A DNA stretch of 64,000 nt from Microvirga sp. BSC39 (GCF_000739015.1 NZ_JPUG01000077.1:124001-188000), one strand, 5' to 3'; counted from the stretch's first letter, positions 53,937-62,902 are shown. Numbers and translations: made by a program. Notes: generated by a model from the letters alone, not told the origin.

Positions 53937-53972
53937 GGTTCACTTAGTATAGTTCACATATATTCGGTTCAC
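53937..53972. repeat. triple GTTCAC repeat upstream of the resolvase
   Basis: GTTCAC occurs at 53938-53943, 53952-53957 and 53967-53972, spaced 14 and 15 bp in AT-rich DNA. It starts 14 bp upstream of the resolvase ATG, a place fit for a res-like or autoregulatory binding site. Confidence 0.45.
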
Positions 53973-54282
53973 TTTGAATGGTCAAGCTTCCGATATTGAA
54001 CCAGTTCTAGGCCAGTGCAGGATAGGGTTGCCCAAGTTGAACCAGCCGTTCGGCAGATCATCGCGAGCAATAACGAATACAAGCCAATATACGTTCGCCA
54101 TAATGCTTTTCGGTCAATTGCGGGGTGCTCGAAGCGGACACCACAAATTGCTAAGACATGAGTTGGCGTAGAGCGTATGTCGAGCGCGGCTATTCCAAGT
54201 GTCCTTTAGGCATCGCAGTGTGTATCCTGAGCCGAACGATGCCTTCCACTACAAGCTATATCGGCAGGGGCGGGGTAGATAA
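53973..54282. other. intergenic region
   Basis: 310 bp without a supported gene between the resolvase operator region and the next plus-strand gene. Short frames here lack ribosome-binding sites. Confidence 0.35.
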
Positions 54283-55017
54283 GTGGCAAGTGATATTGGA
54301 TATGGCATTCTCGGCCTTGGCGCTCTCATCCTTGTCTTGAATGTTGCTTCCTGTTTCAAGGGCGAGAAGCCTCCTCCGAAGCCACCAACAGCCGAGCAGT
54401 TTGCGGAAGCCAAGCGGCAAGGCGAACTTGCCACGAAGGTGAACGACTACACGATCAAGGTCGCCGAGCAATGTCCGCTGAAACAGATCGGATGCATCGA
54501 GGAAGTACGTAAGGAATTTGACCTGAATTGGAATTACTATAACGACAACCGGAGTGTATACGACTGCGCGAAGCCGTATACCGATCTTTGCGTGTACGTG
54601 ACTGCGCGCCATGCAGCTTCAGAACATTTGTCACAAAAAGCGGAGCACGAACGCCAAGAGGAGTTGGCTTCCATCGAGCGCAAGCACAGAGAGGAAGCCG
54701 CAAACCGACATCGCATCACAAGAGAAGCCACTGACCAGTACCTGCGTGACAATCCGCAACTTTATGATCGCATGTTCAAATTCCAAGTGCAGAGGCATTT
54801 CCTTTGCTCCGGTGATGTTGGTCGGAGCTTTGGGCGAAAGGACTGCTCAAAGAAACTGGCAGAGACATTTGGGCTCGACTGGGACCTGTTTCGTACCAAT
54901 CCATGCGACAGTGATTTCGGGCGTGCGACGCCCATGCAGTGCGCGCAAGCCGAAGTTCTTGAGGCAACAAAGGAGGCGGTCGGAAAAGAGATCAGAAAGC
55001 GCGAAGCTCAAGATTAG
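54283..55017 (+). CDS. membrane-anchored hypothetical protein, 244 aa
   Basis: From GTG 54283 the product opens with a hydrophobic helix (IGYGILGLGALILVLNVASC), followed by a Lys/Pro stretch and a charged helical domain with several cysteines (VAEQCPLKQIGCIEEV, VYDCAKPYTDLCVYV). A coiled-coil-like segment (HERQEELASIERKHREEA) is central. It is probably an inner-membrane or lipoprotein-like protein with most mass outside. Family unknown. Confidence 0.55.
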   Translation: MASDIGYGILGLGALILVLNVASCFKGEKPPPKPPTAEQFAEAKRQGELATKVNDYTIKVAEQCPLKQIGCIEEVRKEFDLNWNYYNDNRSVYDCAKPYTDLCVYVTARHAASEHLSQKAEHERQEELASIERKHREEAANRHRITREATDQYLRDNPQLYDRMFKFQVQRHFLCSGDVGRSFGRKDCSKKLAETFGLDWDLFRTNPCDSDFGRATPMQCAQAEVLEATKEAVGKEIRKREAQD

Positions 55018-55417
55018 TGCTTCAGGTGGAAGCGGACCACCCTGCCTGAGTTGTCAGGGATAATCGCCTGAATTCGTGAGATTTCAAGCGGACTGGATTT
55101 AGGCCGAACAGGGCACCATGAATGGGACTATCGGGCTTCGGACTCCTCAGTGTCGGACATATCGCACGTGCCATTCAAAAGGGCTTGTGCCTGCGTGATC
55201 CAGTCGATGGCGGCTTGTGTCAAACGGCTCGCTTGGTCGGGCTGGTTGTGGCGCGTGAACCAGTCGAAGACTCAAACGGTCAGATAGAGTTTCCGGGGCT
55301 TTGGCCATCATGAACTGGATTTGCCGAGTGGACCTCTGATACTGGGGCGAGCGCCATGTAGTTTATCATGCTGCCGCGCCAGTTTGTACCCAAGGTCACT
55401 TCTGTCCATCCGACATA
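55018..55417. other. intergenic region without a convincing gene
   Basis: About 400 bp between convergent genes. A 63-codon frame at 55122-55313 has no supporting signals. Confidence 0.35.
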
Positions 55418-55446
55418 AAAAGGGGCGGTTCTGGCCGCCTCTTTCT
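55418..55446. terminator. terminator between convergent element genes
   Basis: AAAGGGGCGG-ttctgg-CCGCCTCTTT forms a hairpin with one G-U pair, flanked by A and T runs usable in both directions. It lies just downstream of the 712-aa protein gene. Confidence 0.65.
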
Positions 55447-55466
55447 CTTTGTCTATTGTATAAGAT

Positions 55467-57605
55467 TCAGCTTCTCGGCTGGCGCAACTGAGCCCCATAC
55501 TTCGTGACGATAGTTTGGACTACATTGCTGCACTTTTCCCACCTCTCTGCCATTATCTGCCGGACCAGCACCTCGGGACCACTCACAGTACGCATCTCGT
55601 GTCCGCAGGAATAATAGATGTCGTTAGAGGCTTCTCTGTGCAGCCGAGCTACGGCGTGCCGAAACTGGTCCAGACGATTTACCACCTTGACGAGTTCCGA
55701 CTGTAATTGGGACATGCTCATTCTTTGGAAATCAAGCACAGGGAGAACTGGGACCACCTCAGCCGCTAACGCATGCTGACGATTGATCTCCTTGTGGTAA
55801 CCATCTAAAATTTCCAAGCGAGCTTTTGCGAATTTGATCACCAAGCTCTTCGCATACTCAATCCCTGTATCATCCAACTTCGGTAGTGCGTATTCTGCGA
55901 GAATCCTTCCGGCAGTTTCAGACCCATTTAAAGTCGCTAGCAGGCCCCATGCTACCGCTACAGGGAGGTCAACTCTCGGTTCGTCATTGTACGACATCCC
56001 GGTATACTGAGGTGACGGGAAGTCAAATCTGTACTTGTTGTAGTGAAGAACACGAGCCATCATCATCTCTTGAGCTACAGGCTGGTTGAATAATGCTCCT
56101 GCCTGTACCAGAGATGCCGTTATGAAAGGGAATTTCTCGACTTCTTTTTGCGACATCTTGCCGTTCAGAAAGTGTTCGTACCTTGCATGAGGGTCAATAA
56201 AGTTTTTGCAGTCAAGAGTTGCGATCCAAAACTGATACTTGATGAAGTCGCTCACATCATGATCGAGATCAAACCTTTTTGGATCAAACTTAGGGATCAC
56301 CCCATAATCTTTTCTTGACCGCTCGGCTTCCCATCCGCTGATACTATTGAAGCGAACGCATTCGGCTTTTGCTTCTTTCGTGATCGCGATAAGGTCTATA
56401 GGGAGTGGCCGATCACTTTTTGCTTTAAAGGTAGGGTCGGACAACACTTGCTGGACAGATGGATGCAGCGCTAGTTCCTGCTTGAGCGAGTTGACACGCT
56501 TCAATGCACCCATATCCAGTTCGGGTTTACTACTTCCATTCACTCCATTGCCAGCAACTATGCTGACGCGATCTCCACTTTCTGCGCTCAAGTCGCCCAC
56601 AGATTGACCCGGCATTCCTCTAGTATCGGTATTCAGGGTGCCTGAATGACTCGCGCTAGCCTTCGGCTCGGTTTCCGCAAAACGCTGCACTGCTGGCTCA
56701 GGGATTGTAAGTGGCGATGCAGCTTTGGCATCTGGAACAAGAGCAGGCGCGACTTGACCTCTAGCTTCAAGCGATTGTGTTGGTCTCTGGACCGCTACTG
56801 AGACAGTTATGTTTGATTCTGCCGAACGATTGCTCGGCACGAGGTTATTTGGCCTTGCCGCCACCGCTACAGACTTCGTCTGATCCCAAACCTGCTCAAC
56901 ATAGACCTCGCCCTTGGAGAGGTACATATCTGCCGGAACTCGTCCAGAATTGATCATGTCTTGCTTGAACCGCTTAGCATCGGCAACATGATGGGGACCG
57001 CTGACAATCGCAAACCACCCATTGCTCGACCGAATTACCCGTACATCAGGAAGAGACCCGGTATAGGATCGGGCAAGCTCAATTGCTTCGTCCTCGTCCT
57101 GCCTTCCGGCTACAACAACCCAACGGGATGAGCCAGACAACTGAAGCCCGTTACCGGGCAGGACCGGAGCCAATGTGCTTGCCGATGGAAGCGCAACCTG
57201 TTTGGTATACCGGCTATGGACCCATCCGAATAGACAAGGCCCGGTGTACGCCTGCCGAGCGAGCCAAGGGGTGGCAACGTTGCAACTCTCCTTAGACTGC
57301 GGTGCTCGCGGGTAGACTACCGCAAGCCAAGGGCCTGTCTGGTGGCAAACGTATATCCATTGCCCGTTATGGACCCTATCAACCTCATAGTACGGCTTTC
57401 CGCCGGGTCCGCTTCTTACCGAGAGAAAACCGTCGCCATTTGGATCAAGGCCCACAATCTGTCCGCCCGCCTTACAGGCGAACGCAGACGGATCACCGCC
57501 TGCAACAACTGGTACGTCCATCGTCGGACCGCCCATAGCCGCAAATGCTTGTGCCGAATACAATAGCGCGGCAGAAGCCGCTGATGCGAAAAAATTTATT
57601 TTCAT
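55467..57605 (-). CDS. secreted 712-aa protein with SH3-like and SPOR domains
   Basis: The product has a signal peptide (INFFASAASAALLYSAQAFA). An SH3-like region follows (DGFLSVRSGPGGKPYYEVDR, WIYVCHQTGPWLAVVY) with paired cysteines. Residues about 158-245 resemble a SPOR domain (SSRWVVVAGRQDEDEAIELA, NGWFAIVSGPHHVADAKRFK), which binds denuded peptidoglycan. A low-complexity linker leads to a long helical C-terminal domain (about 380-712) with no recognised family. It should act in the periplasm, perhaps at the septum. It is the second-largest cargo gene. Confidence 0.65.
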   Translation of the reverse strand: MKINFFASAASAALLYSAQAFAAMGGPTMDVPVVAGGDPSAFACKAGGQIVGLDPNGDGFLSVRSGPGGKPYYEVDRVHNGQWIYVCHQTGPWLAVVYPRAPQSKESCNVATPWLARQAYTGPCLFGWVHSRYTKQVALPSASTLAPVLPGNGLQLSGSSRWVVVAGRQDEDEAIELARSYTGSLPDVRVIRSSNGWFAIVSGPHHVADAKRFKQDMINSGRVPADMYLSKGEVYVEQVWDQTKSVAVAARPNNLVPSNRSAESNITVSVAVQRPTQSLEARGQVAPALVPDAKAASPLTIPEPAVQRFAETEPKASASHSGTLNTDTRGMPGQSVGDLSAESGDRVSIVAGNGVNGSSKPELDMGALKRVNSLKQELALHPSVQQVLSDPTFKAKSDRPLPIDLIAITKEAKAECVRFNSISGWEAERSRKDYGVIPKFDPKRFDLDHDVSDFIKYQFWIATLDCKNFIDPHARYEHFLNGKMSQKEVEKFPFITASLVQAGALFNQPVAQEMMMARVLHYNKYRFDFPSPQYTGMSYNDEPRVDLPVAVAWGLLATLNGSETAGRILAEYALPKLDDTGIEYAKSLVIKFAKARLEILDGYHKEINRQHALAAEVVPVLPVLDFQRMSMSQLQSELVKVVNRLDQFRHAVARLHREASNDIYYSCGHEMRTVSGPEVLVRQIMAERWEKCSNVVQTIVTKYGAQLRQPRS

Positions 57606-57784
57606 ATTTGCCCCGCGTCCGGCCTGTTTAGCCGTTACTTTTGACCGCAGGGTAACCCTTCAGGGTTTTATAAACGGTGAACTATTTTCATCCACGAGTT
57701 TTTGACGCGCCCTTGAGAATTTTCTTCAATAAGAACCCGGCCCATCGACAAAACTTCAAAGCCCAAACCGCTGGTTCTTCATAG

Positions 57785-58045
57785 CGAAGTTGGTGGAGCC
57801 TGCTCAATGCAGGCGAGCACTTATATCTGTCCTGTGGGACGATTGTGCGTGACATGATGTACTTCCAGTCAGCCTTCGGGGTCTGTGTGCCCCGTGAGAC
57901 GACCCCTGCCCAAGTTGCTCGCGTTCTCCTGAACTTTCTGAACGATCACCCGGAGCGTCACCATGAAGAAATTCGTATCTTAGCGATTGATGCGCTCCGC
58001 AGGGTTTGGACGTGCAAGCAATATTTCCCGGAGCGTCAGGCTTAG
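57785..58045 (+). CDS. Rap1a/Tai-like small protein, possibly 5'-truncated
   Basis: The open frame contains LYLSCGTIVRDMMYFQSAFG, then VCVPRETTPAQVARVLLNFL and NDHPERHHEEIRILAIDALR. This matches the C-terminal half of the Rap1a/Tai immunity-protein family: a Cys-Pro turn, a Gln-containing helix, the HPE motif and a final Trp-Thr-Cys. No good ATG or signal peptide precedes it: GTG 57845 gives 66 aa and omits part of the family region. It may be a remnant. Rap1a-like proteins neutralise amidase effectors. Confidence 0.5.
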   Translation, partial: RSWWSLLNAGEHLYLSCGTIVRDMMYFQSAFGVCVPRETTPAQVARVLLNFLNDHPERHHEEIRILAIDALRRVWTCKQYFPERQA

Positions 58046-58056
58046 GGCCTAATTGA

Positions 58057-58689
58057 TCAGGGCCACGGCAGAACTAAGGGACGCCTATCTGTTTGAGGAT
58101 GACTCATTACATCAGGATTGGAACGGGCTTCACGAATGCTGTTCCTTAGACTCGCTTTCTGCTCAGTTCGTGTACAGGCGTGGAGATTGGGGAATAGTCG
58201 GTCAAAAGGTTCGATAGACCTGTCGGGGTTCAACTTCTCAGGATACTTTGCGATGTACCAAGCTTGGTGGGCCTGAGCTTCAATGGGCATTGTGCCTGTG
58301 GCTAGGAAATAGTCGTGCCATCCAATATACAGAACGTGATCATTCTGCTCATCCGTGAATCGAGTTAGAAGCTCTTCGTCGTCTCGCTCCACCCATTGCT
58401 GTCCACGACGGCGCGTCGCGTGCTTAAATGCGTTCCAATACTGGCGCTGGAGCCGGCGCAACTCCTCAATGTCGAGATCAGAGGCCGTTGCGAGAATATG
58501 GTTCTTGAACGGCTGCCTCCCCGACTTTTCGGCATAGAACTCGATTACCTCACAGCCGCCACCAGCAAGGCAGTGGACGGATACAGGATCGAGGTCGTCA
58601 AGATACAGGGCAAGTGCGGACCCAAGCTGCCGTCTGGCTCCTTCGAATTTCAGCAAGACTTTACCTCCGCTGGCTCTTAGCATCGTCAT
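58057..58689 (-). CDS. hypothetical protein, 210 aa
   Basis: The product reads ARRQLGSALALYLDDLDPVS, VHCLAGGGCEVIEFYAEKSG, then LQRQYWNAFKHATRRRGQQW. From memory, proteins with a VHxLAxAG...NFFKHA pattern form a widespread uncharacterised helical family, and this looks like a member. No signal peptide. Function unknown. Confidence 0.55.
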   Translation of the reverse strand: MTMLRASGGKVLLKFEGARRQLGSALALYLDDLDPVSVHCLAGGGCEVIEFYAEKSGRQPFKNHILATASDLDIEELRRLQRQYWNAFKHATRRRGQQWVERDDEELLTRFTDEQNDHVLYIGWHDYFLATGTMPIEAQAHQAWYIAKYPEKLNPDRSIEPFDRLFPNLHACTRTEQKASLRNSIREARSNPDVMSHPQTDRRPLVLPWP

Positions 58690-58757
58690 TGCTCAGAACC
58701 GCTGACATGACTCTCTAGCTAAGAGCCGGATGCTTGTGTGTGAAGGACGTGGTAAGC

Positions 58758-59117
58758 CTAGAATGCGCGTTGCGGCGGCTTTTGTATTTCACATTGTCCA
58801 TATTCAGTTCCGTTGACCGATTTGATTGTTCGAGAAAATTGGAGGTTCGTTCGATCAATCATCCATCTAACAGTTCTTTCATCAACTAAAACACGGTCGG
58901 GCGTAAAGGCAGCATTCACTGTTCTGCTATGACCCGAGCTAACAATATGGATTGATACCGTTCCAGCGGATTCATCAGTAGTGAAGTTTATACGAACCGG
59001 ACCTACGGAGCCGCCGTCTAAGACACAAGCAAGATAGGTTGGCTGAGCCAGCGCGACAACTGGCAGAACTCCCAAACCAACGGCTGCGAAAACGGCAATG
59101 AATATCTTCGTTTTCAT
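58758..59117 (-). CDS. small secreted hypothetical protein, 119 aa
   Basis: A clear signal peptide (MKTKIFIAVFAAVGLGVLPV, cut near ALA-QP) is followed by a beta-rich ~90-residue domain with two cysteines (LACVLDGG, YGQCEIQ) likely to be disulphide-bonded. The family is not recognised. It is periplasmic. Confidence 0.6.
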   Translation of the reverse strand: MKTKIFIAVFAAVGLGVLPVVALAQPTYLACVLDGGSVGPVRINFTTDESAGTVSIHIVSSGHSRTVNAAFTPDRVLVDERTVRWMIDRTNLQFSRTIKSVNGTEYGQCEIQKPPQRAF

Positions 59118-59226
59118 GATGTGTCCCCTCGTTTGGCGAGACTATCATAGCGGTTTCATACACCTGAGTTCGGGCTGAAAGTTGTTCGCATAAACGCACA
59201 AGGGTGTTCGGCCTAGTGCTTGATCT

Positions 59227-59589
59227 TTATGCCTGATCTGTATCATCGGGTACAATATTCTTTTCACGCTTTCTCAGATGCTCGTATGCATCCTTGAGGA
59301 AGAGCGTCCAGTTGGCTTCGACATCGGCTTCTATGATCTGAGCACGGTACGACCTTGGCGCATCGGGATACCAGCCAGTGCGGGTGATGATCTCCCTGAC
59401 CATCTGCATGGCCAGCGCCTTCACCTCATCGTCGGTCGGCATTCCCGTGTTCCTCATATGTTCACGTGTTCCGATGTGGATCGGGGCGGCGCGTTTTTCA
59501 ATCTTTCTTTCGACCCTGAGCACAACAATGTCTCGCCCCTGACCTTTACCCTGACCACCTTGGCTTGAGCGAAGCGAAAGCAAATTCAT
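59227..59589 (-). CDS. hypothetical protein, 75-120 aa
   Basis: The frame is open for 120 codons; the likely native part begins at ATG 59457 or earlier (MRNTGMPTDDEVKALAMQMV, then REIITRTGWYPDAPRSYRAQ). It is helical and soluble. The N-terminal Gly/Arg-rich part of the long frame is doubtful. It is divergent from the three-gene cassette at 59785. Confidence 0.45.
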   Translation of the reverse strand: MNLLSLRSSQGGQGKGQGRDIVVLRVERKIEKRAAPIHIGTREHMRNTGMPTDDEVKALAMQMVREIITRTGWYPDAPRSYRAQIIEADVEANWTLFLKDAYEHLRKREKNIVPDDTDQA

Positions 59590-59599
59590 TTTTATTTTG

Positions 59600-59784
59600 A
59601 GTTCTTGAGGTGCGAACTGATATGGGTAGCAAGACCTGATTTCAGGTCAACAAATGGACTTCGTCCTTATTGTATATATACAATTGTCTCTATCTCTATC
59701 AATTCTTTAATTATTACAATAATGACTTCAATTAATAAGAAGTGATATAAGTAAGAATATCATTTTATAAGAAAGTTATTTCTA
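59600..59784. promoter_or_regulatory. AT-rich operator/promoter region with two palindromes
   Basis: The palindromes GACCTGA-tt-TCAGGTC (59633-59648) and ATTGTATATATACAAT (59669-59684) are followed by about 100 bp of very AT-rich DNA before ATG 59785. This contrasts with the GC-rich surroundings. Repressor operators or a bendable promoter are likely; a replication origin is a weaker option. Confidence 0.55.
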
Positions 59785-60474
59785 ATGACGCGTAGGTCCA
59801 AGTTCTTCAAGTCAATTGAGAAATCAAAAAAGCGCACTGGTCCCTTGCCCGGTGTTCCTGAGCACGACAAGATTGGCGTGATCCAATTTCAGTTCATGGA
59901 CAACGGGCCGAAGCCCGGTCGTGGCAAGAGCGAGCACGTGCTCAAGCTGGAACTCTATTGTGAGGGTCGGTTCGTGATCGAGAAGCCGACCCGCACCCTC
60001 ACATCGGGGCTCTATGACCCGCAGGCTGTGATCGACTGGGCGGATGACAAGGTCGCTGAAGGCAAGCTCGATGATGCTCAGCGTGGGTTCTACAAGAACC
60101 TGTACGATGCTGCGGTGAAGGCCATCAATGACCCTGACACACATTGGGTGAAGCTCGGCTACATCGAAGACCGCACCTACAAGCACTATCGCCATCCCGG
60201 TCAGGCTGTGATGGTTTGGAAGAAGTTCAGCGGCCCGCTGGAAGTGGCGTTGCTCGCCAATGATCGGACGTACGAGCCCGACGCGATGATCTTCGACAAG
60301 TATCGTGAGAAGGGATCGTCTAGGCGCGTCGCCTACGGCTTCTATGACCCATTCAAGCTTTATGACCAAGCTCAGGCCGAGAAAGCTTTCCAGCAGGCCG
60401 CAGAAGCGAAAGCTGAGGCCATTGATCCTGCTGAGGCTGCCTTCCAGCGTGACATCGCGGGGTTCATGCAATGA
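59785..60474 (+). CDS. hypothetical protein, 229 aa, first gene of a cassette
   Basis: The product has a basic N-terminus (MTRRSKFFKSIEKSKKRTGP), a central domain (FQFMDNGPKPGRGKSEHVLK, GRFVIEKPTRTLTSGLYDPQ, KLGYIEDRTYKHYRHPGQAV) and an Ala-rich C-terminal helix. No membrane helix. I do not recognise the family. It overlaps the next gene by 4 bp (ATGA), showing a real operon. Confidence 0.6.
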   Translation: MTRRSKFFKSIEKSKKRTGPLPGVPEHDKIGVIQFQFMDNGPKPGRGKSEHVLKLELYCEGRFVIEKPTRTLTSGLYDPQAVIDWADDKVAEGKLDDAQRGFYKNLYDAAVKAINDPDTHWVKLGYIEDRTYKHYRHPGQAVMVWKKFSGPLEVALLANDRTYEPDAMIFDKYREKGSSRRVAYGFYDPFKLYDQAQAEKAFQQAAEAKAEAIDPAEAAFQRDIAGFMQ

Positions 60475-60785
60475 ACATGAGCAAAGATGAATTCGACCGC
60501 AAGTGGAACGGGGGCGAGGCACGCCAGAAGAAGCGTGAGGCGACAATCATACGGAAGCTGCGCATGGAGGGTTTTGGCTATGTCGTCACCGTGCCCGTGC
60601 CCAAGTATGACATGTCGAGCTTTCAAGCGATGCAGAGGCTGGTCGAGGGTAGGATCGTACGAAACAATGAGATCACAGCATGGTTGCAAGAGCACGTTGC
60701 TGAGAATGCCGTGACGAGCCGTGGAGCGCATTATGGTTCTAAAAACGAGAACGATGCCTTCATGTTCAAGCTGAGGTTCGGCTAA
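60471..60785 (+). CDS. hypothetical protein, 104 aa, second gene of the cassette
   Basis: The product starts MNMSKDEFDRKWNGGEARQK and has mixed charge with a VTVPVPKYDMSSFQAMQRLV stretch. No family is recognised. It shares 4 bp with the gene before and 1 bp with the one after, so the three are translationally coupled. Confidence 0.55.
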   Translation: MNMSKDEFDRKWNGGEARQKKREATIIRKLRMEGFGYVVTVPVPKYDMSSFQAMQRLVEGRIVRNNEITAWLQEHVAENAVTSRGAHYGSKNENDAFMFKLRFG

Positions 60786-61027
60786 TGACCCAAGACGAAA
60801 TCCAAGCCATGCTCGAACTCATGGCCGAGCTACAGGCTGAGAACGAAGACCTAAAAGCGAAGCTGGCCTATGCTAATGCGCGCCTCAACATGGGCGTGCC
60901 CGTAGAGCAGCAGAAACCGGCCTACAGGCCCGTTTACCTGCCCGATGGCACTGAGCGACCTACTGGCAACGCAGGCCAGCCCTTGCTCACGCCAGAGGAG
61001 TTATATCGCATCGTGAACGGCAGATAG
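60785..61027 (+). CDS. small coiled-coil protein, 80 aa, third gene of the cassette
   Basis: The product starts MTQDEIQAMLELMAELQAEN and continues with a Glu/Leu heptad helix (EDLKAKLAYANARLN), then a Pro-rich tail (YRPVYLPDGTERPTGNAGQP). A short coiled coil suggests dimerisation. It starts on the last base of the preceding stop. Function unknown. Confidence 0.55.
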   Translation: MTQDEIQAMLELMAELQAENEDLKAKLAYANARLNMGVPVEQQKPAYRPVYLPDGTERPTGNAGQPLLTPEELYRIVNGR

Positions 61028-61132
61028 TTTGAAATCGTCAACCCACATCGTATCTGCGATAGTAACAGACATTGCTTACTAGTAATTTTTGTAAAGCGTG
61101 AATTTTAGGGAGGATTTTTGTATAGTGGATAT

Positions 61133-62902
61133 TCAAGGACCTAAATAATATTCGGCTTCTGTTCTTCCGACGAATTCTATGCCTGATGCGCGGAGGTTCA
61201 GGTTCACGCCATCCTTGCGGGTCTTCAAGCCCTTACGCTCGAACCGGTAGCGTACCTTGCCACCGACCATAATCACGTCGATTGTGCCCGCAACTTGATC
61301 AAAGTCTGTCCGCTGAACGAATTGCTGAAGCGCGATGCTGAGCTTGGCGCGGATGGGCAGCATGTCCCGGTGGTTCTGCTCAATCGCTTCTTTCCACCGT
61401 GCTTTGTCTTCATCGGTGGTGGCTGCGTTCAGCCATTTCCTGTGAACGCTTTCGTCCCACTGCAACACCCTGAGCTTGGCTCGAAGCTTGATGATGGTTT
61501 TCTCCACATCGTCGCGCTGATCCTGCTGCGCCAACAGTTCGGTGTGGTGCTCCTTCAGAAGTTTCGCTTGATCCTGATGCAGCCGGATTTCCGACCGCTG
61601 CTCTCGGAGCACCTTGTGAAAGTCTTCCAAGATCGGATCCTCTTCGTCGAGGATGGCGACCTGACGCAGGATATTCTTCTGCTGCCGTTCGAGTTCTCCA
61701 ATCCTCTCGGCATAGGCAACCAGATTGCTCTCCACATCCCGAAGCTGAGCGTCGGTCTCAGGGTTGGCGAACAGTTCGTGCAACCTGTATTCTTCGACGT
61801 GATGAAGGAGTTGGATTTCGACTGACCGGGCATTGAAGTAGGTTGAGCCAAGGCTGTCACATTTGATGCCGCTGGCGATCCCGGTGCTGGCATTGGCGCA
61901 GCGATAGTAGATTTGGGTTTGGGTGGCATTGTGGGCCAGCCGCATCGGACCACGGCACCGGGCACAGAAGGCCAGCCCAGCGAACAGGTTGCTGTAGGCT
62001 GTTCCTTTCCGGCCCTTTCTGCCGGTTTTCCTGCGAGCAGCCTGAGCCCGTGCAAACAAGGCGTCGTCGATCACGGCGGGGTAGTGATTCCGAATTGGAT
62101 CACCGGCAGGAATTTTGCCGTGGCCCTCTCGGTGATAGGGCTGCAACTCGCCCAATACGGCCCGAGACGTGAGCAAGTCGCGAACCGATGCGGCGTGCCA
62201 ACCACGGGCTTCACGGCCCGCACGGGGTTTGCCTTTGAGCTTCTTGGAGAATGGCGGCTCGGCCCGTTCGTTCAGGATGCGGGCGATTCCGGATGTGCCG
62301 ATGCCGTTGGCGCTCATCTCGAATATTTCGACCAGAACCCGGACCCGGCTCTCGATGGGCTCGTAGCTCTGACCGTCCGAACTCAGTTTAAGCCAAGCCG
62401 GGCACAAGGCATGCCGCAAACCCTTCTCGCGTCGGGTCTTCCAAGCTTCTTTCGTGCGATGTGATTTCATTGCGCTTTCTTCGTGCGCACGGCTCATCAC
62501 GATCAAGCTGCCGACAAGCTGCATCGGGTCATCGACCGACCGTTCATCGTAGATGCGCTTGTCCTGTAAAGTTGCAACAATGATGCCGGATTTGAGCAGG
62601 TTTAGGAATTCGGGCAGGGCCTCGCCGATCCGGTCACGGCTGATTCGGTCGAGTGATTCGACCAGCAGCCACGAGCCGCGCGGAATGCGGCCATCTTCAA
62701 CCGCGTCCAAAAACCTGCGCAATGAGCCCTTGTCGCGATTCTTGCCGCGAAAGCCCGACATACCCAAATCGGTGTAGGAAGTGCGTAATGTCAGCCTGTT
62801 CTCAGCAGCAAAAGCCTCAGACATGCGGGTCTGACGCCGTAATGAGTCACCCTTCATCTGCTCAGGGGTGGAAAATCTGACATACGAAAATGCATCGGGC
62901 AT
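61133..62902 (-). CDS. large serine recombinase, integrase of the element
   Basis: The 589-aa product has an N-terminal resolvase domain with nucleophile S11 in FSYVRFSTPEQ, then LLVESLDRISRDR, a recombinase domain (about 170-300), a zinc beta-ribbon with CARC and later GIKCDS cysteines, and a long C-terminal coiled coil (QLRDVESNLVAYAERIGELE, QRDDVEKTIIKLRAKLRVLQ). This is the layout of phage/ICE serine integrases. ATG 62902 follows AAGGA. The gene reads inwards from attR, 48 bp away. Confidence 0.95.
   Translation of the reverse strand: MPDAFSYVRFSTPEQMKGDSLRRQTRMSEAFAAENRLTLRTSYTDLGMSGFRGKNRDKGSLRRFLDAVEDGRIPRGSWLLVESLDRISRDRIGEALPEFLNLLKSGIIVATLQDKRIYDERSVDDPMQLVGSLIVMSRAHEESAMKSHRTKEAWKTRREKGLRHALCPAWLKLSSDGQSYEPIESRVRVLVEIFEMSANGIGTSGIARILNERAEPPFSKKLKGKPRAGREARGWHAASVRDLLTSRAVLGELQPYHREGHGKIPAGDPIRNHYPAVIDDALFARAQAARRKTGRKGRKGTAYSNLFAGLAFCARCRGPMRLAHNATQTQIYYRCANASTGIASGIKCDSLGSTYFNARSVEIQLLHHVEEYRLHELFANPETDAQLRDVESNLVAYAERIGELERQQKNILRQVAILDEEDPILEDFHKVLREQRSEIRLHQDQAKLLKEHHTELLAQQDQRDDVEKTIIKLRAKLRVLQWDESVHRKWLNAATTDEDKARWKEAIEQNHRDMLPIRAKLSIALQQFVQRTDFDQVAGTIDVIMVGGKVRYRFERKGLKTRKDGVNLNLRASGIEFVGRTEAEYYLGP

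Noticed and set aside
59600..59784. The AT-rich region as a definite replication origin
   Set aside because: It has palindromes but no iterons or DnaA-box cluster that I can see; a promoter/operator role explains it more simply.
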